A stretch of 64,000 nucleotides of DNA. Source: Aldehydirespirator sp965117015 (GTDB lineage: Bacteria; Actinomycetota; Acidimicrobiia; Acidimicrobiales; Aldehydirespiratoraceae). Shown one piece after another: positions 35,651-44,290 of this stretch. The position numbers and the translations under genes are program-made. Every line of letters begins with the position of its first letter. Position 1 is the stretch's first letter. The notes below the pieces were generated by a model that ran no database searches, was not told the DNA's origin, and saw only the letters and a list, made by a program, of their open reading frames with translations. The stretch covers positions 1,612,001-1,676,000 of the forward strand of contig OZ220747.1 of NCBI GenBank assembly GCA_965117015.1, in the 5' to 3' direction.

Positions 35651-36898
35651 CTAGCCGATCTCGCCCTGGACGCCCTCGATCACCCACTCGCAGCAGATGG
35701 CACGACTGAAGAAGTCGAGGGCCTCGCCCTCGGGTACAACGACGTTGCCGTCGCGGTCCACTATCGGACCGGCGAACACATCCAGGTCACCGGCGGCGAT
35801 GTCCGCGATCAAGCCGTCCACCAGATCCTGGGCCTCTGCGGGAACCGACGGCCCGAACTCGGCGTAGCCGAGGAGCCCGTCGGCGTAGCCACCGTAGATG
35901 TACCCGGGCTCCCAAGTGCCCGCGGCTACCTCCTGCGCGGTGGTCACGAAGGCCGCACCCCAGTTGTAGAGCGACCCTCCCAGCCACGAGTCGGGCGCCT
36001 GGAGGCGGGCGTCGTCGTACCCGTATCCGATGAACCCGGCGCCGCGCTGCGCGGCCACCTCCGGCACCGCGGACGACGACAGGTCATAGGTGAGAACGTC
36101 GACACCGAGATCGATCAGGGCGTTGGCCGCTTGAAGCTCGAGACTGGGATCGAACCAGTCGTTGGTGAACACCACATGCACCTCGGCGTCGGGGTTCACC
36201 GAGCGGGCGCCGGCTGCGAACAGGTTCAGCGGCTTGAGCACGAAGGAGATCCCGAATCCCGCCACGTAGCCGATCTTGCCGGTCTCGCTCAACGAGGCGG
36301 CCAGCGCGCCGTCCACGTACCGGGCCTCTTCCACCGCCAGGCAGTACTGGCCCATGTTGGCGGTGACGGTGGCGTCGCAAGCATGCAGGAACGCGGTGTC
36401 GGGATACTCCGCGGACACGATGGCCATGTCGGCGTCGTATGTGGCGGTGCCGATGATCAAGTGGTAGCCGTCCTCGGCAAGGTCCGTCATCGCCCGCTGA
36501 GCAGACTGCCCAGGGTCGATTGCCTCGACCCTGAGGACCTCGGCGCCAGGCATCGAATCCACGAGAAGCTGAGTCCCCGCATCCATCGAGCCTTGCCACC
36601 CGCCCTGGTCGAGCGTTCCGTCATAGATCACCGCAATCCGCATCCCAGTGCCATCCGACGCGTCCAGAGTGTCGGCAACCTCCGTGGGCGCCTCGGGAAC
36701 GGTGGTCGTCACCTCAGCGGGCGCCTCGGGCGCGGCGGTGGTCGTGGTCTCGGGCGCGGCGGTGGTCGTGGTCTCGGGCGCGGCCGCGGGCGCCTCAGGC
36801 TCCGCGGCCGGTGCGTCCTCGGCGTCGTCCCCGCAAGCTGCGGCCACCAAGCACAGCGTCAGAGCGATTGCTAGGCACCCTAGGGTTTTCCCTCTCAT
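35651..36898 (-). CDS. BMP-family substrate-binding lipoprotein (second importer)
   Basis: 415 aa. Signal peptide with lipobox VAAAC, a 60-residue Ala/Glu/Thr/Pro linker, then the BMP domain beginning MRIAVIYDGTLDQGGWQGSMDAG. It differs enough from the first binding protein to expect another ligand. The ATG was chosen because GGGGG lies at Shine-Dalgarno distance; another ATG five codons upstream lacks one. Follows the GntR gene by 47 nt. Confidence 0.86.
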   Translation of the reverse strand: MRGKTLGCLAIALTLCLVAAACGDDAEDAPAAEPEAPAAAPETTTTAAPETTTTAAPEAPAEVTTTVPEAPTEVADTLDASDGTGMRIAVIYDGTLDQGGWQGSMDAGTQLLVDSMPGAEVLRVEAIDPGQSAQRAMTDLAEDGYHLIIGTATYDADMAIVSAEYPDTAFLHACDATVTANMGQYCLAVEEARYVDGALAASLSETGKIGYVAGFGISFVLKPLNLFAAGARSVNPDAEVHVVFTNDWFDPSLELQAANALIDLGVDVLTYDLSSSAVPEVAAQRGAGFIGYGYDDARLQAPDSWLGGSLYNWGAAFVTTAQEVAAGTWEPGYIYGGYADGLLGYAEFGPSVPAEAQDLVDGLIADIAAGDLDVFAGPIVDRDGNVVVPEGEALDFFSRAICCEWVIEGVQGEIG

Positions 36899-36945
36899 TT
36901 CTGCCCCCTTCATGGAACATCTGTCGTTGTCGATGGTGTCTTCGT

Positions 36946-37674
36946 TCAGCGCGTCAATCGCCGATGGAGGTGAATGGGCACCTCCTGGGCATTCACGAAC
37001 GCCTTCGAGAGAACGATCGGAGTCTCGTCTGCCACGCTGAAGAACACGTCGTCGAGTTGCAGCAGCGCGGTGCCCGGTTTCACCTGCAATCGCCGAGCCA
37101 CAGCCTCCGGCGCGTTGGCAGCGCTCGTGCGCGACTCCACATGAGCGATCTCCAGATCGCAGCACTGGTGCACGATGTCGCTTATGAGCATCGAGCCGTC
37201 AATCTCGCTGACCGGCCCTTCGAAGCGATACGGCGGTACTACGTCGTTCGTGAGAGCCACGGGCCGTTCGTCGCCGGAGAACAAGCGCATGAACTCGAAT
37301 ACGCGGCCCGGCAACTCCATCCCGAGCGATCTCGCTTCGTCCTCGGTCGCTATCCGCTCGGTCGCGGTAAGTGCCCCGATCCGGGGCTGCAGGCCTGCTG
37401 CCTCGATGATGGACTGCATGTCCCACGAATCGGCGATGTAGGGCTGAGCCGCAGGAGCGCGACGGGACACGAAGGTCCCCTCGCCGTGCTTGCGCATCAC
37501 CTGCCCCTGCGATTCGATCCTCGCCAGAGCGGTACGTACCGAAGCGCGACTCACCGAGAGCTCCAAGGCGAGGTCGCTCTCCGACGGGAGTTGGTCGCCC
37601 GGGCCGTAGACCCCGTAGCGGATCCGCGAGAGGATCACGTCCGATACCTGGTCTGCGATCGGTGGTGTGCGCAC
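36946..37674 (-). CDS. GntR-family regulator, HutC/UTRA type
   Basis: 242 aa. N-terminal winged helix (ILSRIRYGVYGPGDQLPSESDLALELSVSRASVRTAL, GTFVSRR). C-terminal UTRA ligand domain with FEFMRLFSGDERPVALTNDVVPP and LLQLDDVFFSVADETPIVLSKAFVN. HutC-type proteins sense small catabolites. As first gene of the seven-gene operon, ahead of importer, GcvT-like and amidohydrolase genes, it is probably their regulator and senses the imported compound or a product. GTG start. Confidence 0.85.
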   Translation of the reverse strand: MRTPPIADQVSDVILSRIRYGVYGPGDQLPSESDLALELSVSRASVRTALARIESQGQVMRKHGEGTFVSRRAPAAQPYIADSWDMQSIIEAAGLQPRIGALTATERIATEDEARSLGMELPGRVFEFMRLFSGDERPVALTNDVVPPYRFEGPVSEIDGSMLISDIVHQCCDLEIAHVESRTSAANAPEAVARRLQVKPGTALLQLDDVFFSVADETPIVLSKAFVNAQEVPIHLHRRLTR

Positions 37675-37758
37675 TACCGGAATAGCTGGCCCCTGTCTCG
37701 GTGTCGTGGTTCCGATTGACGTAGGACGTCTGACCTATTGGACCACGCCGTCACGCGG

Positions 37759-37899
37759 ATGTCAACTGCCGCGGACCAGCCCTCGACCCTGCTCTACCCC
37801 GCGGCTCGCCTCATCGGCAGGAACGGCAACTTCTCGCTGCACTACCGCAAGTGGCTGCTCGAACTGGCCGACGAGCTAGTTCCCGCCGACGCCGGCTAG
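37759..37899 (+). pseudogene. Possible C-terminal remnant of a Rieske oxygenase
   Basis: A 46-codon frame ends NFSLHYRKWLLELADEL. The YRKWLLEL segment matches the C-terminal SxxYRRWLxxL motif of the Rieske oxygenases and Rieske-less subunits in this window (for example TYRRWLKEL at 20237). No Rieske or iron-site sequence lies upstream. I read it as the tail of a deleted gene, but a short independent gene or chance similarity is possible. Confidence 0.35.
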
Positions 37900-37960
37900 A
37901 GGGCCTCGGGCGCGGCGGGATTGACGTGGTCGTCTCAGACGATGTCTGCGGCGCTCAGCC

Positions 37961-39043
37961 CTAGGCGACCATCTCTGGCGCGCCTAGCCCGAACATCTCC
38001 ACCAGGTCACGGCGGTAGCGGACCGACAGCCGGTCGGCGCGGATGTGGGTCTCGGCAGCCAGGTTGAGCGGCACGTTCTCAGGGCGTTGGCTCTCGACGA
38101 TCACGATGTCCTCGCTGTTGGTGACCAACTGGTACTCGGCGTAGTCCTCGACGGTGGCGCCCGGGATGTTGGTCAGGGAGATCTGGTAGATGTCGGAGGT
38201 CCGGGCGCTGACGGGCGAAGCGATATCGAAGAAGTGGCTGGTGACGAAACTCTCGCCGTCGTCCTCGTAGTAGTCCACTCTCAGATCGGTCGCGAACGGG
38301 TAGGTCAGGTGGTGGCGGTAGAAGACCTCACGCTCCCGCTCGCCGAGGTCGTCGTTGAAGCCCCGCTCGACTTCGATGTAGGGCAGGTCCATGTACAGGC
38401 CGTAGTCGGTCTGCTCCAGCTTGTAGTCGGGCACGACCGGCCGGGCCCGGTTCCCGAACGTCTTCATGTGGACCCAGGAGATGTGGGCGATGTCGTTGAA
38501 GTTCTCGCAGTGGCGGCTGGCGGTCGCAGCCCACGTGCCCTTCGGGATCTGGATCCTCAGCCACTCCGGCCCGAACTCGTCGAGGTGCGGCCACTCGGGG
38601 AGCGGGCGGAGGGGCTCCGGCTTCATGCATGCCCACACGATCCCGTAACGCTCGGCGGCGAGGTAGCTGAAGAGCCTCATCGTCTTGGCCGGCGGGGGAC
38701 TGTCGGGATCGTTTGCGGGAATCCAGGTGCACTGGCCCGAGCGGTCGTAGTGCAGCCCGTGGTAGGGGCACACGATGCAGGCACCGTCGTCGCTCATCCA
38801 GCCGTTGCTCAGCTTGGAGCCCCGATGGACGCAGAGGTCCCTAGCCACCGCCGCACCCTCGCTGGTGCGGTAGACGACGAGGTCGACGTCGAGCAGCCTG
38901 GACGCCACCGGCCCGTCGGCAAGATCCGATGAGAACGCCACCGGATGCCAGAACCCGGCCAGGATGTGCCAGTCACTCTCGCGGATCTCGGACCCTGCCG
39001 GATACTCCGCTTCAGTTGAAGCTTGGTCGGTTGCCTCGTACAT
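37961..39043 (-). CDS. Rieske oxygenase alpha subunit
   Basis: 360 aa. Rieske ligands Cys71-x-His73 and Cys92-x2-His95 (CVHRGS, CPYHGLHY); iron site Asp184-x2-His187-x4-His192 in ENFNDIAHISWVHM. The ending VRYRRDLVEMFGLG resembles ring-hydroxylating or N/O-demethylating oxygenases of the vanillate/NdmA style. No reductase gene adjoins it, so it may share the NdmD-like reductase. The ATG is chosen because GGCAGGAG lies 7 nt upstream; a longer frame lacks this. Confidence 0.8.
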   Translation of the reverse strand: MYEATDQASTEAEYPAGSEIRESDWHILAGFWHPVAFSSDLADGPVASRLLDVDLVVYRTSEGAAVARDLCVHRGSKLSNGWMSDDGACIVCPYHGLHYDRSGQCTWIPANDPDSPPPAKTMRLFSYLAAERYGIVWACMKPEPLRPLPEWPHLDEFGPEWLRIQIPKGTWAATASRHCENFNDIAHISWVHMKTFGNRARPVVPDYKLEQTDYGLYMDLPYIEVERGFNDDLGEREREVFYRHHLTYPFATDLRVDYYEDDGESFVTSHFFDIASPVSARTSDIYQISLTNIPGATVEDYAEYQLVTNSEDIVIVESQRPENVPLNLAAETHIRADRLSVRYRRDLVEMFGLGAPEMVA

Positions 39044-39152
39044 CGCTGCTCCTGCCCGCCTCTCGGATTCCAACGGGTGGCAACAATATAGACATCGGGA
39101 ATATCGCTAGTAGTCCCGCGACTGCATGTCGCGGACATCGGCGAACGGTCAT

Positions 39153-41252
39153 CTAGGCGATCATGGCGGTGTAGCGATTCGTGGCGATGACTTCCGTTGC
39201 GTCGCCCTGATCCGCCCCGGCAGGTGAGGCTGCGGTGAGGACGAGCTCTACTGCCAACTGGCCGGGCTGGGCGACCACCGGGACCACTGCTGATAGCCGG
39301 CCCACCAGCACGCAGTCGTCGGCGCGGGCCGTGCCCTCCCAGCGGTGCTCGCGGACCACCCGGCCGTCGGGACCGAGCATCCGGGCCTGCACCTGCATGT
39401 CAGGCACGTCGGCCCGGGTGTCGTTCACCACATGGACGGCGAGATCGAGCACCTCGCCGGCCCGCACGCTCTCAGGCAGCTGGTCGGCCACGACGATCAG
39501 CGGGCGGCACGCCTCCACCAGCGCCCACCATCCCGGCTTCGGTCGGCGCAACCCGTCCAGCACACCGAAACCATCGCCGGCCCCGGCGGCCGCCGCGGCG
39601 CCCTCGGAGCCACCCGCGTCGGCCAGGGCATGCAGCAGGAAACCGCCGGTGGGCCGGTACTTCAGCCGTCGCAGCGTCTCGATGGTGGTCTTGAGCACCT
39701 CGGGCTGGTCGTCGGCCACCGGCGTGCCGAACGCCGACACGAACCGGGCCATGGCCGGCACCCGGGCCAGCACCGGACCGGCATCGGCGGCCCGCCCCCC
39801 GTGCAGCCCGAACCAGAGCTCGCTGGTGGTGCCGTCCAGCAGCGGGGCGCGGGGCGGCACGCCGGTGTGGGACACCACCGGGCGGGAGCCGTCGCAGCGG
39901 TCGAGCACCCGGCCAAGCCGCCGGTCGAGCAGGTCGCGGTTCCATGACGGCCCCTGGCGGCGGACCACCGCCGGGGTGCGGCCGGGGCGGCGGGCCCGGG
40001 AGTACGGCTGGTCGTGCGCGCACCACACCGCCACCGAGGGGCGGTGGCCCAGCAGGTCGACGGCCTCCCGGGCCTGGCGGCCGGCCTCGTCGGCGACGCT
40101 GCGGCTCATGAGGCCGCGGATCGGCAGGTCCTGCCACACCAGCACGCCCAACTCGTCGGCCGCGTCGTAGAGCTCGGGCCGGGCGATGTGGGCGACCGGC
40201 CGCACCAGGTCGAGGCCGGCGTTGCGGGCGGCCCGGATGTCGTCGGCCACCTCCGATGCCGTGGCCGTGCCCAGCAGCGGCCGGGTGGGCAGCAGGTTGG
40301 CGCCCTTGACGAACAGCCGCTCACCGTTGACGTACAGCACCCAGCGGCGCATGGCCACCGACCGGAACCCGATACGGAAACGCCGCCGGTCGTGGACCTC
40401 GGCACCCGTCAACGCCTCCATCACCAAGTCGCAGAGATGCTGGTCGCCCAGCGCATGGGGCCACCACAGCGGGGGATCGTCGACGTTGACGGACCACTCC
40501 ACCCGGTTCTCCCCCTCGGCGGCATGGTGGCTGTGGACGTGCTCGGTGCCGGCCACCCGGGTGCGCAGATCCACCGGACCGCCGCCGGGCACGTCCAGCA
40601 CCGCTCGCAGCTCAAGCCGGGCCCGCGGCCCGTCCCCGCCCTCGCCGGTGCTGACCTCGGCGCAGACGGCCCGGGCGTGGCGGATGGCGATCCGTCCCGT
40701 GGACCGCAGCCGCACCGGCCGCCAAACGCCGCCCACGATCAGGTCGTCGACCCCGCACAGCTCGGGATCCTGCAACGCCCCGGTGAGCAGGGTCCGGTTG
40801 TCGGGGTCGCCGAAGCGGCGGCAGGTGGCCTCGATGGCCAGCAGGTGCTCGGACCGGGCGGCGAGCTGCTCGGTCACCTCCAGTTCGTGGGGCACGAAGT
40901 ACCCGTCGGTGTGGCCCAGGTAGGAGCCGTCGAGCCAGACATCCCCCTGCTGGGCCAGCCCGTCAAGCCTCAGCCACCAGCGCCGGCTGCGGCCATCGAC
41001 AAGGTCGTCAGCCCCGTCGCCGGTGTCCTCCACGGTGGCTGCGATCGCCTCCGGGGGGCCCTCGAAGCGGTGGCGGTACAGCACCGACTCCTCGACGGCC
41101 AGGTGCGCGCCCGCGCCGCCGGCCTCCGGCTGGGCCCAGTGGCCGGGCACCGGCATCGTCGTCCAGCGCGAGTCGTCGTGGTCGAACTCGTGGAACGTGC
41201 GCCGCCGTCCTTCGGTGGCCGCAGCGACCCGCCACGTCCCACCCAGGTCCAC
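39153..41252 (-). CDS. GH2-family protein lacking both catalytic glutamates
   Basis: 699 aa with the beta-mannosidase/beta-galactosidase (GH2) layout: jelly-roll N-domain (DLGGTWRVA, WLDGSYLGHTDGYFVP), Ig-like domain, then a TIM barrel with RRWVLYVNGERLFVKGANLLP, PELYDAADELGVLVWQD and HRPSVAVWCAHDQ. Family enzymes have a Glu acid/base in WCGNNE; here the box is Trp410-Cys-Ala-His-Asp-Gln415. The nucleophile Glu of VSEFG is Ala507 in FVSAFG. So it is probably a non-hydrolytic sugar-binding protein. No signal peptide. GTG start with TAGCTT 6 nt upstream. Confidence 0.75.
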   Translation of the reverse strand: MDLGGTWRVAAATEGRRRTFHEFDHDDSRWTTMPVPGHWAQPEAGGAGAHLAVEESVLYRHRFEGPPEAIAATVEDTGDGADDLVDGRSRRWWLRLDGLAQQGDVWLDGSYLGHTDGYFVPHELEVTEQLAARSEHLLAIEATCRRFGDPDNRTLLTGALQDPELCGVDDLIVGGVWRPVRLRSTGRIAIRHARAVCAEVSTGEGGDGPRARLELRAVLDVPGGGPVDLRTRVAGTEHVHSHHAAEGENRVEWSVNVDDPPLWWPHALGDQHLCDLVMEALTGAEVHDRRRFRIGFRSVAMRRWVLYVNGERLFVKGANLLPTRPLLGTATASEVADDIRAARNAGLDLVRPVAHIARPELYDAADELGVLVWQDLPIRGLMSRSVADEAGRQAREAVDLLGHRPSVAVWCAHDQPYSRARRPGRTPAVVRRQGPSWNRDLLDRRLGRVLDRCDGSRPVVSHTGVPPRAPLLDGTTSELWFGLHGGRAADAGPVLARVPAMARFVSAFGTPVADDQPEVLKTTIETLRRLKYRPTGGFLLHALADAGGSEGAAAAAGAGDGFGVLDGLRRPKPGWWALVEACRPLIVVADQLPESVRAGEVLDLAVHVVNDTRADVPDMQVQARMLGPDGRVVREHRWEGTARADDCVLVGRLSAVVPVVAQPGQLAVELVLTAASPAGADQGDATEVIATNRYTAMIA

Positions 41253-41258
41253 GACCCC

Positions 41259-41264
41259 AAGCTA
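41259..41264 (-). promoter_or_regulatory. -10 box TAGCTT of the GH2-like gene
   Basis: Minus-strand TAGCTT lies 6 nt before the GTG at 41252; no Shine-Dalgarno is present. Confidence 0.4.
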
Positions 41265-41381
41265 GCTTCCGCAGTTGCTGCGGCCATCATGTGCCCCGGC
41301 GGTTGTGATGCGTCCGGCGGGTGGCCGCCGGTGGTCGCTTGCTCGCACGGGCTTCGCCCTACTCGCTCGCAAGTCGACCAC

Positions 41382-41479
41382 CGCCGTCTCCCGCCTCGCC
41401 GTTACTTCGGCCATCACGGCGCCACGTTCATGCGCCCGCCGTCTCCCGCCTTGCCGTTTACTTCGGCGATCACGGCGCC
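41382..41479. repeat. Two 41-43-bp direct repeats
   Basis: CGCCGTCTCCCGCCTCGCCG with TTACTTCGG and a GATCACGGCGCC-type end occurs at 41382-41422 and again at 41437-41479. Just upstream (41330-41381) an inverted repeat GTGGTCG...CGACCAC is seen. This 243-bp gap between the divergent GH2-like and MoxR genes holds no gene. Confidence 0.6.
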
Positions 41480-41481
41480 GG

Positions 41482-41487
41482 TAGGGT
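41482..41487 (+). promoter_or_regulatory. -10 box TAGGGT of the MoxR gene
   Basis: TAGGGT lies 8 nt before the ATG at 41496; no Shine-Dalgarno. The VWA partner gene at 49164 has the identical TAGGGT box. Confidence 0.45.
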
Positions 41488-41495
41488 GGCTAGCG

Positions 41496-42941
41496 ATGTC
41501 TGAGTCCAGACCGACCACGCTGGGTGAACTGCGGGCCTCCGGCTGGGCGTCGGTGCCGGTGCGCCAGGAGCTGCGGCGTAACGCCACCGAGCGCATCCGT
41601 GCCGGCCGGCCTCTGTTCGACGACGTGCTCGGGTACCACAACACCGTCATCCCCCAGGTGGAGAACGCCCTGCTGGCCGGCCACGACATGATCATGCTGG
41701 GGGAGCGGGGCCAGGCCAAGACCCGCATGATCCGCGGCCTGATCGGCCTGCTCGACGAGTGGATGCCGATCGTCGCCGGCTCCGAGATCAACGACGACCC
41801 CTACGCCCCGGTCTCGGCCCAGGCCCGGGCCCTGGTGGCCGAGCACGGCGACGACACCCCCATCGCCTGGATCCACCGCGACGACCGCTACGGCGAGAAG
41901 CTGGCCACCCCTGACACCTCCATCGCCGACCTCATCGGCGAGGTCGACCCCATCAAGGTGGCCGAGGGCCGGTACCTGTCCGACGAGCTGACCCTGCACT
42001 ACGGGCTGGTGCCCCGCACCAACCGGGGGATCTTCGCCATCAACGAGCTGCCCGACCTCGCCGAGCGCATCCAGGTGGGCCTGCTCAACGTGCTGGAGGA
42101 GCGCGACGTCCAGATCCGCGGCTACAAGGTCCGCCTGCCCCTCGACGTGGTGCTGGTGGCGTCGGCCAACCCCGAGGACTACACCAACCGGGGCCGCATC
42201 ATCACGCCCCTCAAGGACCGCTTCGGGGCCCAGGTCCGCACCCACTACCCGCTGGACGCCGAGACCGAGATCGCCATCGTCGACCAGGAGGCCTACGTCG
42301 GCTCGGGCGGGACCGGCGACGGCGACGGCCGCGACCCGACCGGCGTGGCGGTGACCGTGCCGTCGTTCATGACCCGCATCGTGGTGGCGCTCACCCGAGC
42401 GGCCCGGTCCAGCTCCCACGTCTCGCAGCGCTCGGGAGTGTCGGTGCGCCTCAGCATCTCCAACACCGAGACGATGGTGGCCAACGCGGTGCGCCGCACC
42501 CTGCGGGCCGGCTCCGACCACGCCGTCCCCCGGGTGACCGACCTCGAGGCGCTCACCTCCTCGACCGCGGGCAAGGTCGAGATCGAGACCCTGGAGGAGG
42601 GCCGGGAGGCCGAGATACTGGAGCGGCTGGTCCACTCAGCGGTGCTGTCGGTGTTCAAGGACAGCGTGCCGCCCGACCTCCACCGAGCCGTGGTGGACGC
42701 CTTCGACGAAGACCTGGTGGTGGACGTGGGCGACGACGTGGCCGACACCGACTACGCCGGTCTGCTGGCCACCGTCCCGGCCCTGACCGCCCCCGTGCAG
42801 GCTCTGCTGGCCGACGACGAGGCGACCGAGTCGCCGGCCATGGTCGCCTCCGCGGTGGAGTTGGTGCTGGAGGGCCTGCACCTCGCGAAGCGCCTCAACA
42901 AGGACGCCCAAGGCCCCCGCGCCCAATACCGAGCCCGCTGA
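41496..42941 (+). CDS. MoxR/ChlI-type AAA+ ATPase
   Basis: 481 aa. Walker A region GERGQAKT (Lys75) has Ala where the classical motif has Gly, as in other large members of this group. Walker B-like GIFAINELPDL and sensor 1 VLVASANPEDYTNRGRI follow. MoxR ATPases act as chaperones that insert cofactors or activate partners, working with a VWA-domain protein; the only VWA gene in the window is at 47089, on the other strand. ATG start at 41496 is supported by a TAGGGT box 8 nt upstream; open frame further upstream is antisense to the GH2-like gene. Confidence 0.85.
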   Translation: MSESRPTTLGELRASGWASVPVRQELRRNATERIRAGRPLFDDVLGYHNTVIPQVENALLAGHDMIMLGERGQAKTRMIRGLIGLLDEWMPIVAGSEINDDPYAPVSAQARALVAEHGDDTPIAWIHRDDRYGEKLATPDTSIADLIGEVDPIKVAEGRYLSDELTLHYGLVPRTNRGIFAINELPDLAERIQVGLLNVLEERDVQIRGYKVRLPLDVVLVASANPEDYTNRGRIITPLKDRFGAQVRTHYPLDAETEIAIVDQEAYVGSGGTGDGDGRDPTGVAVTVPSFMTRIVVALTRAARSSSHVSQRSGVSVRLSISNTETMVANAVRRTLRAGSDHAVPRVTDLEALTSSTAGKVEIETLEEGREAEILERLVHSAVLSVFKDSVPPDLHRAVVDAFDEDLVVDVGDDVADTDYAGLLATVPALTAPVQALLADDEATESPAMVASAVELVLEGLHLAKRLNKDAQGPRAQYRAR

Positions 42942-42991
42942 GCCGCCCCCGGCCACAGCAACGCGGAACGGATAGGCGGCCACCCGCCGGG

Positions 42992-44212
42992 CTAGCTCCT
43001 TGCGGCTCCAGAGATGGCGTCGGCCACCCGCCGGGCTGACGGCTTGACCACCCGGTCGCGGCCGATCAGCCCACGGGGGGCGTCGAAGCCGAGGGCCCAT
43101 TCGTAGCCGTCGACGGCGCTGTCACAGAAGTAGCCCCGCAGGCCCGCGTCCGCCGCGTCGGCCACCACCGCCAACGACGCGTCCAGCAGCGTGTCCCGCC
43201 AGTCGTCGTCATCGGTGGCCACTCCGTGGGCGGCCACCACCACGCCCCGTCCGGGCACGGCGTCGATGGCCCGGGCCACCGCCTCACCCAGCTCGGCCGG
43301 CTCCGGGGCGAAGCCCGCAGCCGAGCGACGGGCCGACGCCGGCCAACTCACCAGGCGGCCCTCCTCGGTCACCCCCACCGGATGGTCGTGGCTCAGGCCC
43401 ACCAGCTCGGGGCCCTTCTCGAAGCAGGGCGCGGCCACCGGCGCCCGCCCGGGGACCTCGACCGCGCCCTCCCGCAACGCCCGGGTCCATGTGCCCCACA
43501 GCAGTCCGTCCCAGCGGCGGGTCTCGATGCTGGCCGCGTGGGCGTGCTCTCGCTCGACCGGCGCGGCGTGCAACGTGGGCGCGCCGAACACCGCCATCAC
43601 CGGCTGCGCCCCCGACTCCAGCAGCCGGCACGCCTCGTGCAGCGCCAGCATCGCCCCCTCGGCCGCCTCGGCCGTCGCCTCCGGGCTGCGGAGCCCCGGA
43701 GGCCGGGAGCCGAGCCCGTACGCCCGCACCGCCCACCCGATCGGGTCGTCGATCGGGCACCAGCCCGCGGCCCGCCCGTCGAACGCCTCGGCCATGCGGT
43801 CCACATGCCGGGCCCACCAGCGCCTTCGGGCGACCTCGTCGGTGTGGCCGCCCTCGTCGTCGGTGTACCAGCCGGGCAGCGACGTGTGCTGCAGCGTGAT
43901 CCACACCCCCAGGCCCTCGGCCGCCGCCGCGTCGACGATGTCGAGGTAGCGGTCGAGGGCGTCGCTGTCGACCCGCCCCGCCGCCGGCTCCACCCGGGCC
44001 CATTCCACCGTCAGCCGCAGGCTGTTGAGCCCGAGCCGGGCCAACTGGGCCAAGTCGTCACGGAAGTCCCGGGCGAACCCGGCGCCGTCACCCGAGCGCG
44101 GCGCCCGCCCGTCCCGCTCCCACACCGACCAGTCGGCCGCGGGGGCCACCCCCTCGGCCGACACCGACGACGCTCCGGCCCCCCACAGGAACCCGTCGCC
44201 CGGGACGGTCAC
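42992..44212 (-). CDS. GH1-family protein lacking both catalytic glutamates
   Basis: 406 aa with clear GH1 (beta-glucosidase) features: GDGFLWGAGASSVSAEG, LNSLRLTVEWARVEPAAGRVD, ITLQHTSLPGWY and a closing GYFCDSAVDGYEWALGFDAPRGLIGRD. The acid/base box TxNEP reads Pro153-Ile-Asp-Asp156-Pro. The nucleophile box TENG reads Ala-Ala328-His-Gly. Both carboxylates needed for hydrolysis are changed (Glu to Asp, Glu to Ala). With the GH2-like gene this makes two catalytically impaired glycosidase relatives flanking the MoxR gene. No signal peptide. Confidence 0.75.
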   Translation of the reverse strand: MTVPGDGFLWGAGASSVSAEGVAPAADWSVWERDGRAPRSGDGAGFARDFRDDLAQLARLGLNSLRLTVEWARVEPAAGRVDSDALDRYLDIVDAAAAEGLGVWITLQHTSLPGWYTDDEGGHTDEVARRRWWARHVDRMAEAFDGRAAGWCPIDDPIGWAVRAYGLGSRPPGLRSPEATAEAAEGAMLALHEACRLLESGAQPVMAVFGAPTLHAAPVEREHAHAASIETRRWDGLLWGTWTRALREGAVEVPGRAPVAAPCFEKGPELVGLSHDHPVGVTEEGRLVSWPASARRSAAGFAPEPAELGEAVARAIDAVPGRGVVVAAHGVATDDDDWRDTLLDASLAVVADAADAGLRGYFCDSAVDGYEWALGFDAPRGLIGRDRVVKPSARRVADAISGAARS

Positions 44213-44226
44213 ATCAGCCGCTCCCC

Positions 44227-44280
44227 ACGAAATTGATGTCGAGAGTGTGCCTCAGAGGCCGTCACCTGCGTCAATTTCGT
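44227..44280. repeat. Palindromic repeat family A, copy 6
   Basis: Perfect 10-bp ends ACGAAATTGA (44227-44236) and TCAATTTCGT (44271-44280). Lies between two minus-strand genes, the MaoC gene stop and the GH1-like gene start. Confidence 0.65.
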
Positions 44281-44290
44281 GATGGGGCGT

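Noticed and set aside
36899..36945. Purine or guanidine riboswitch before the second importer
   Set aside because: The gap is only 47 bp, too short for a known aptamer; no conserved core was seen there or before the first importer.
40014..41495. N-terminal extension of the MoxR frame
   Set aside because: It is antisense to the GH2-like gene and low in family features; the ATG at 41496 has its own -10 box.
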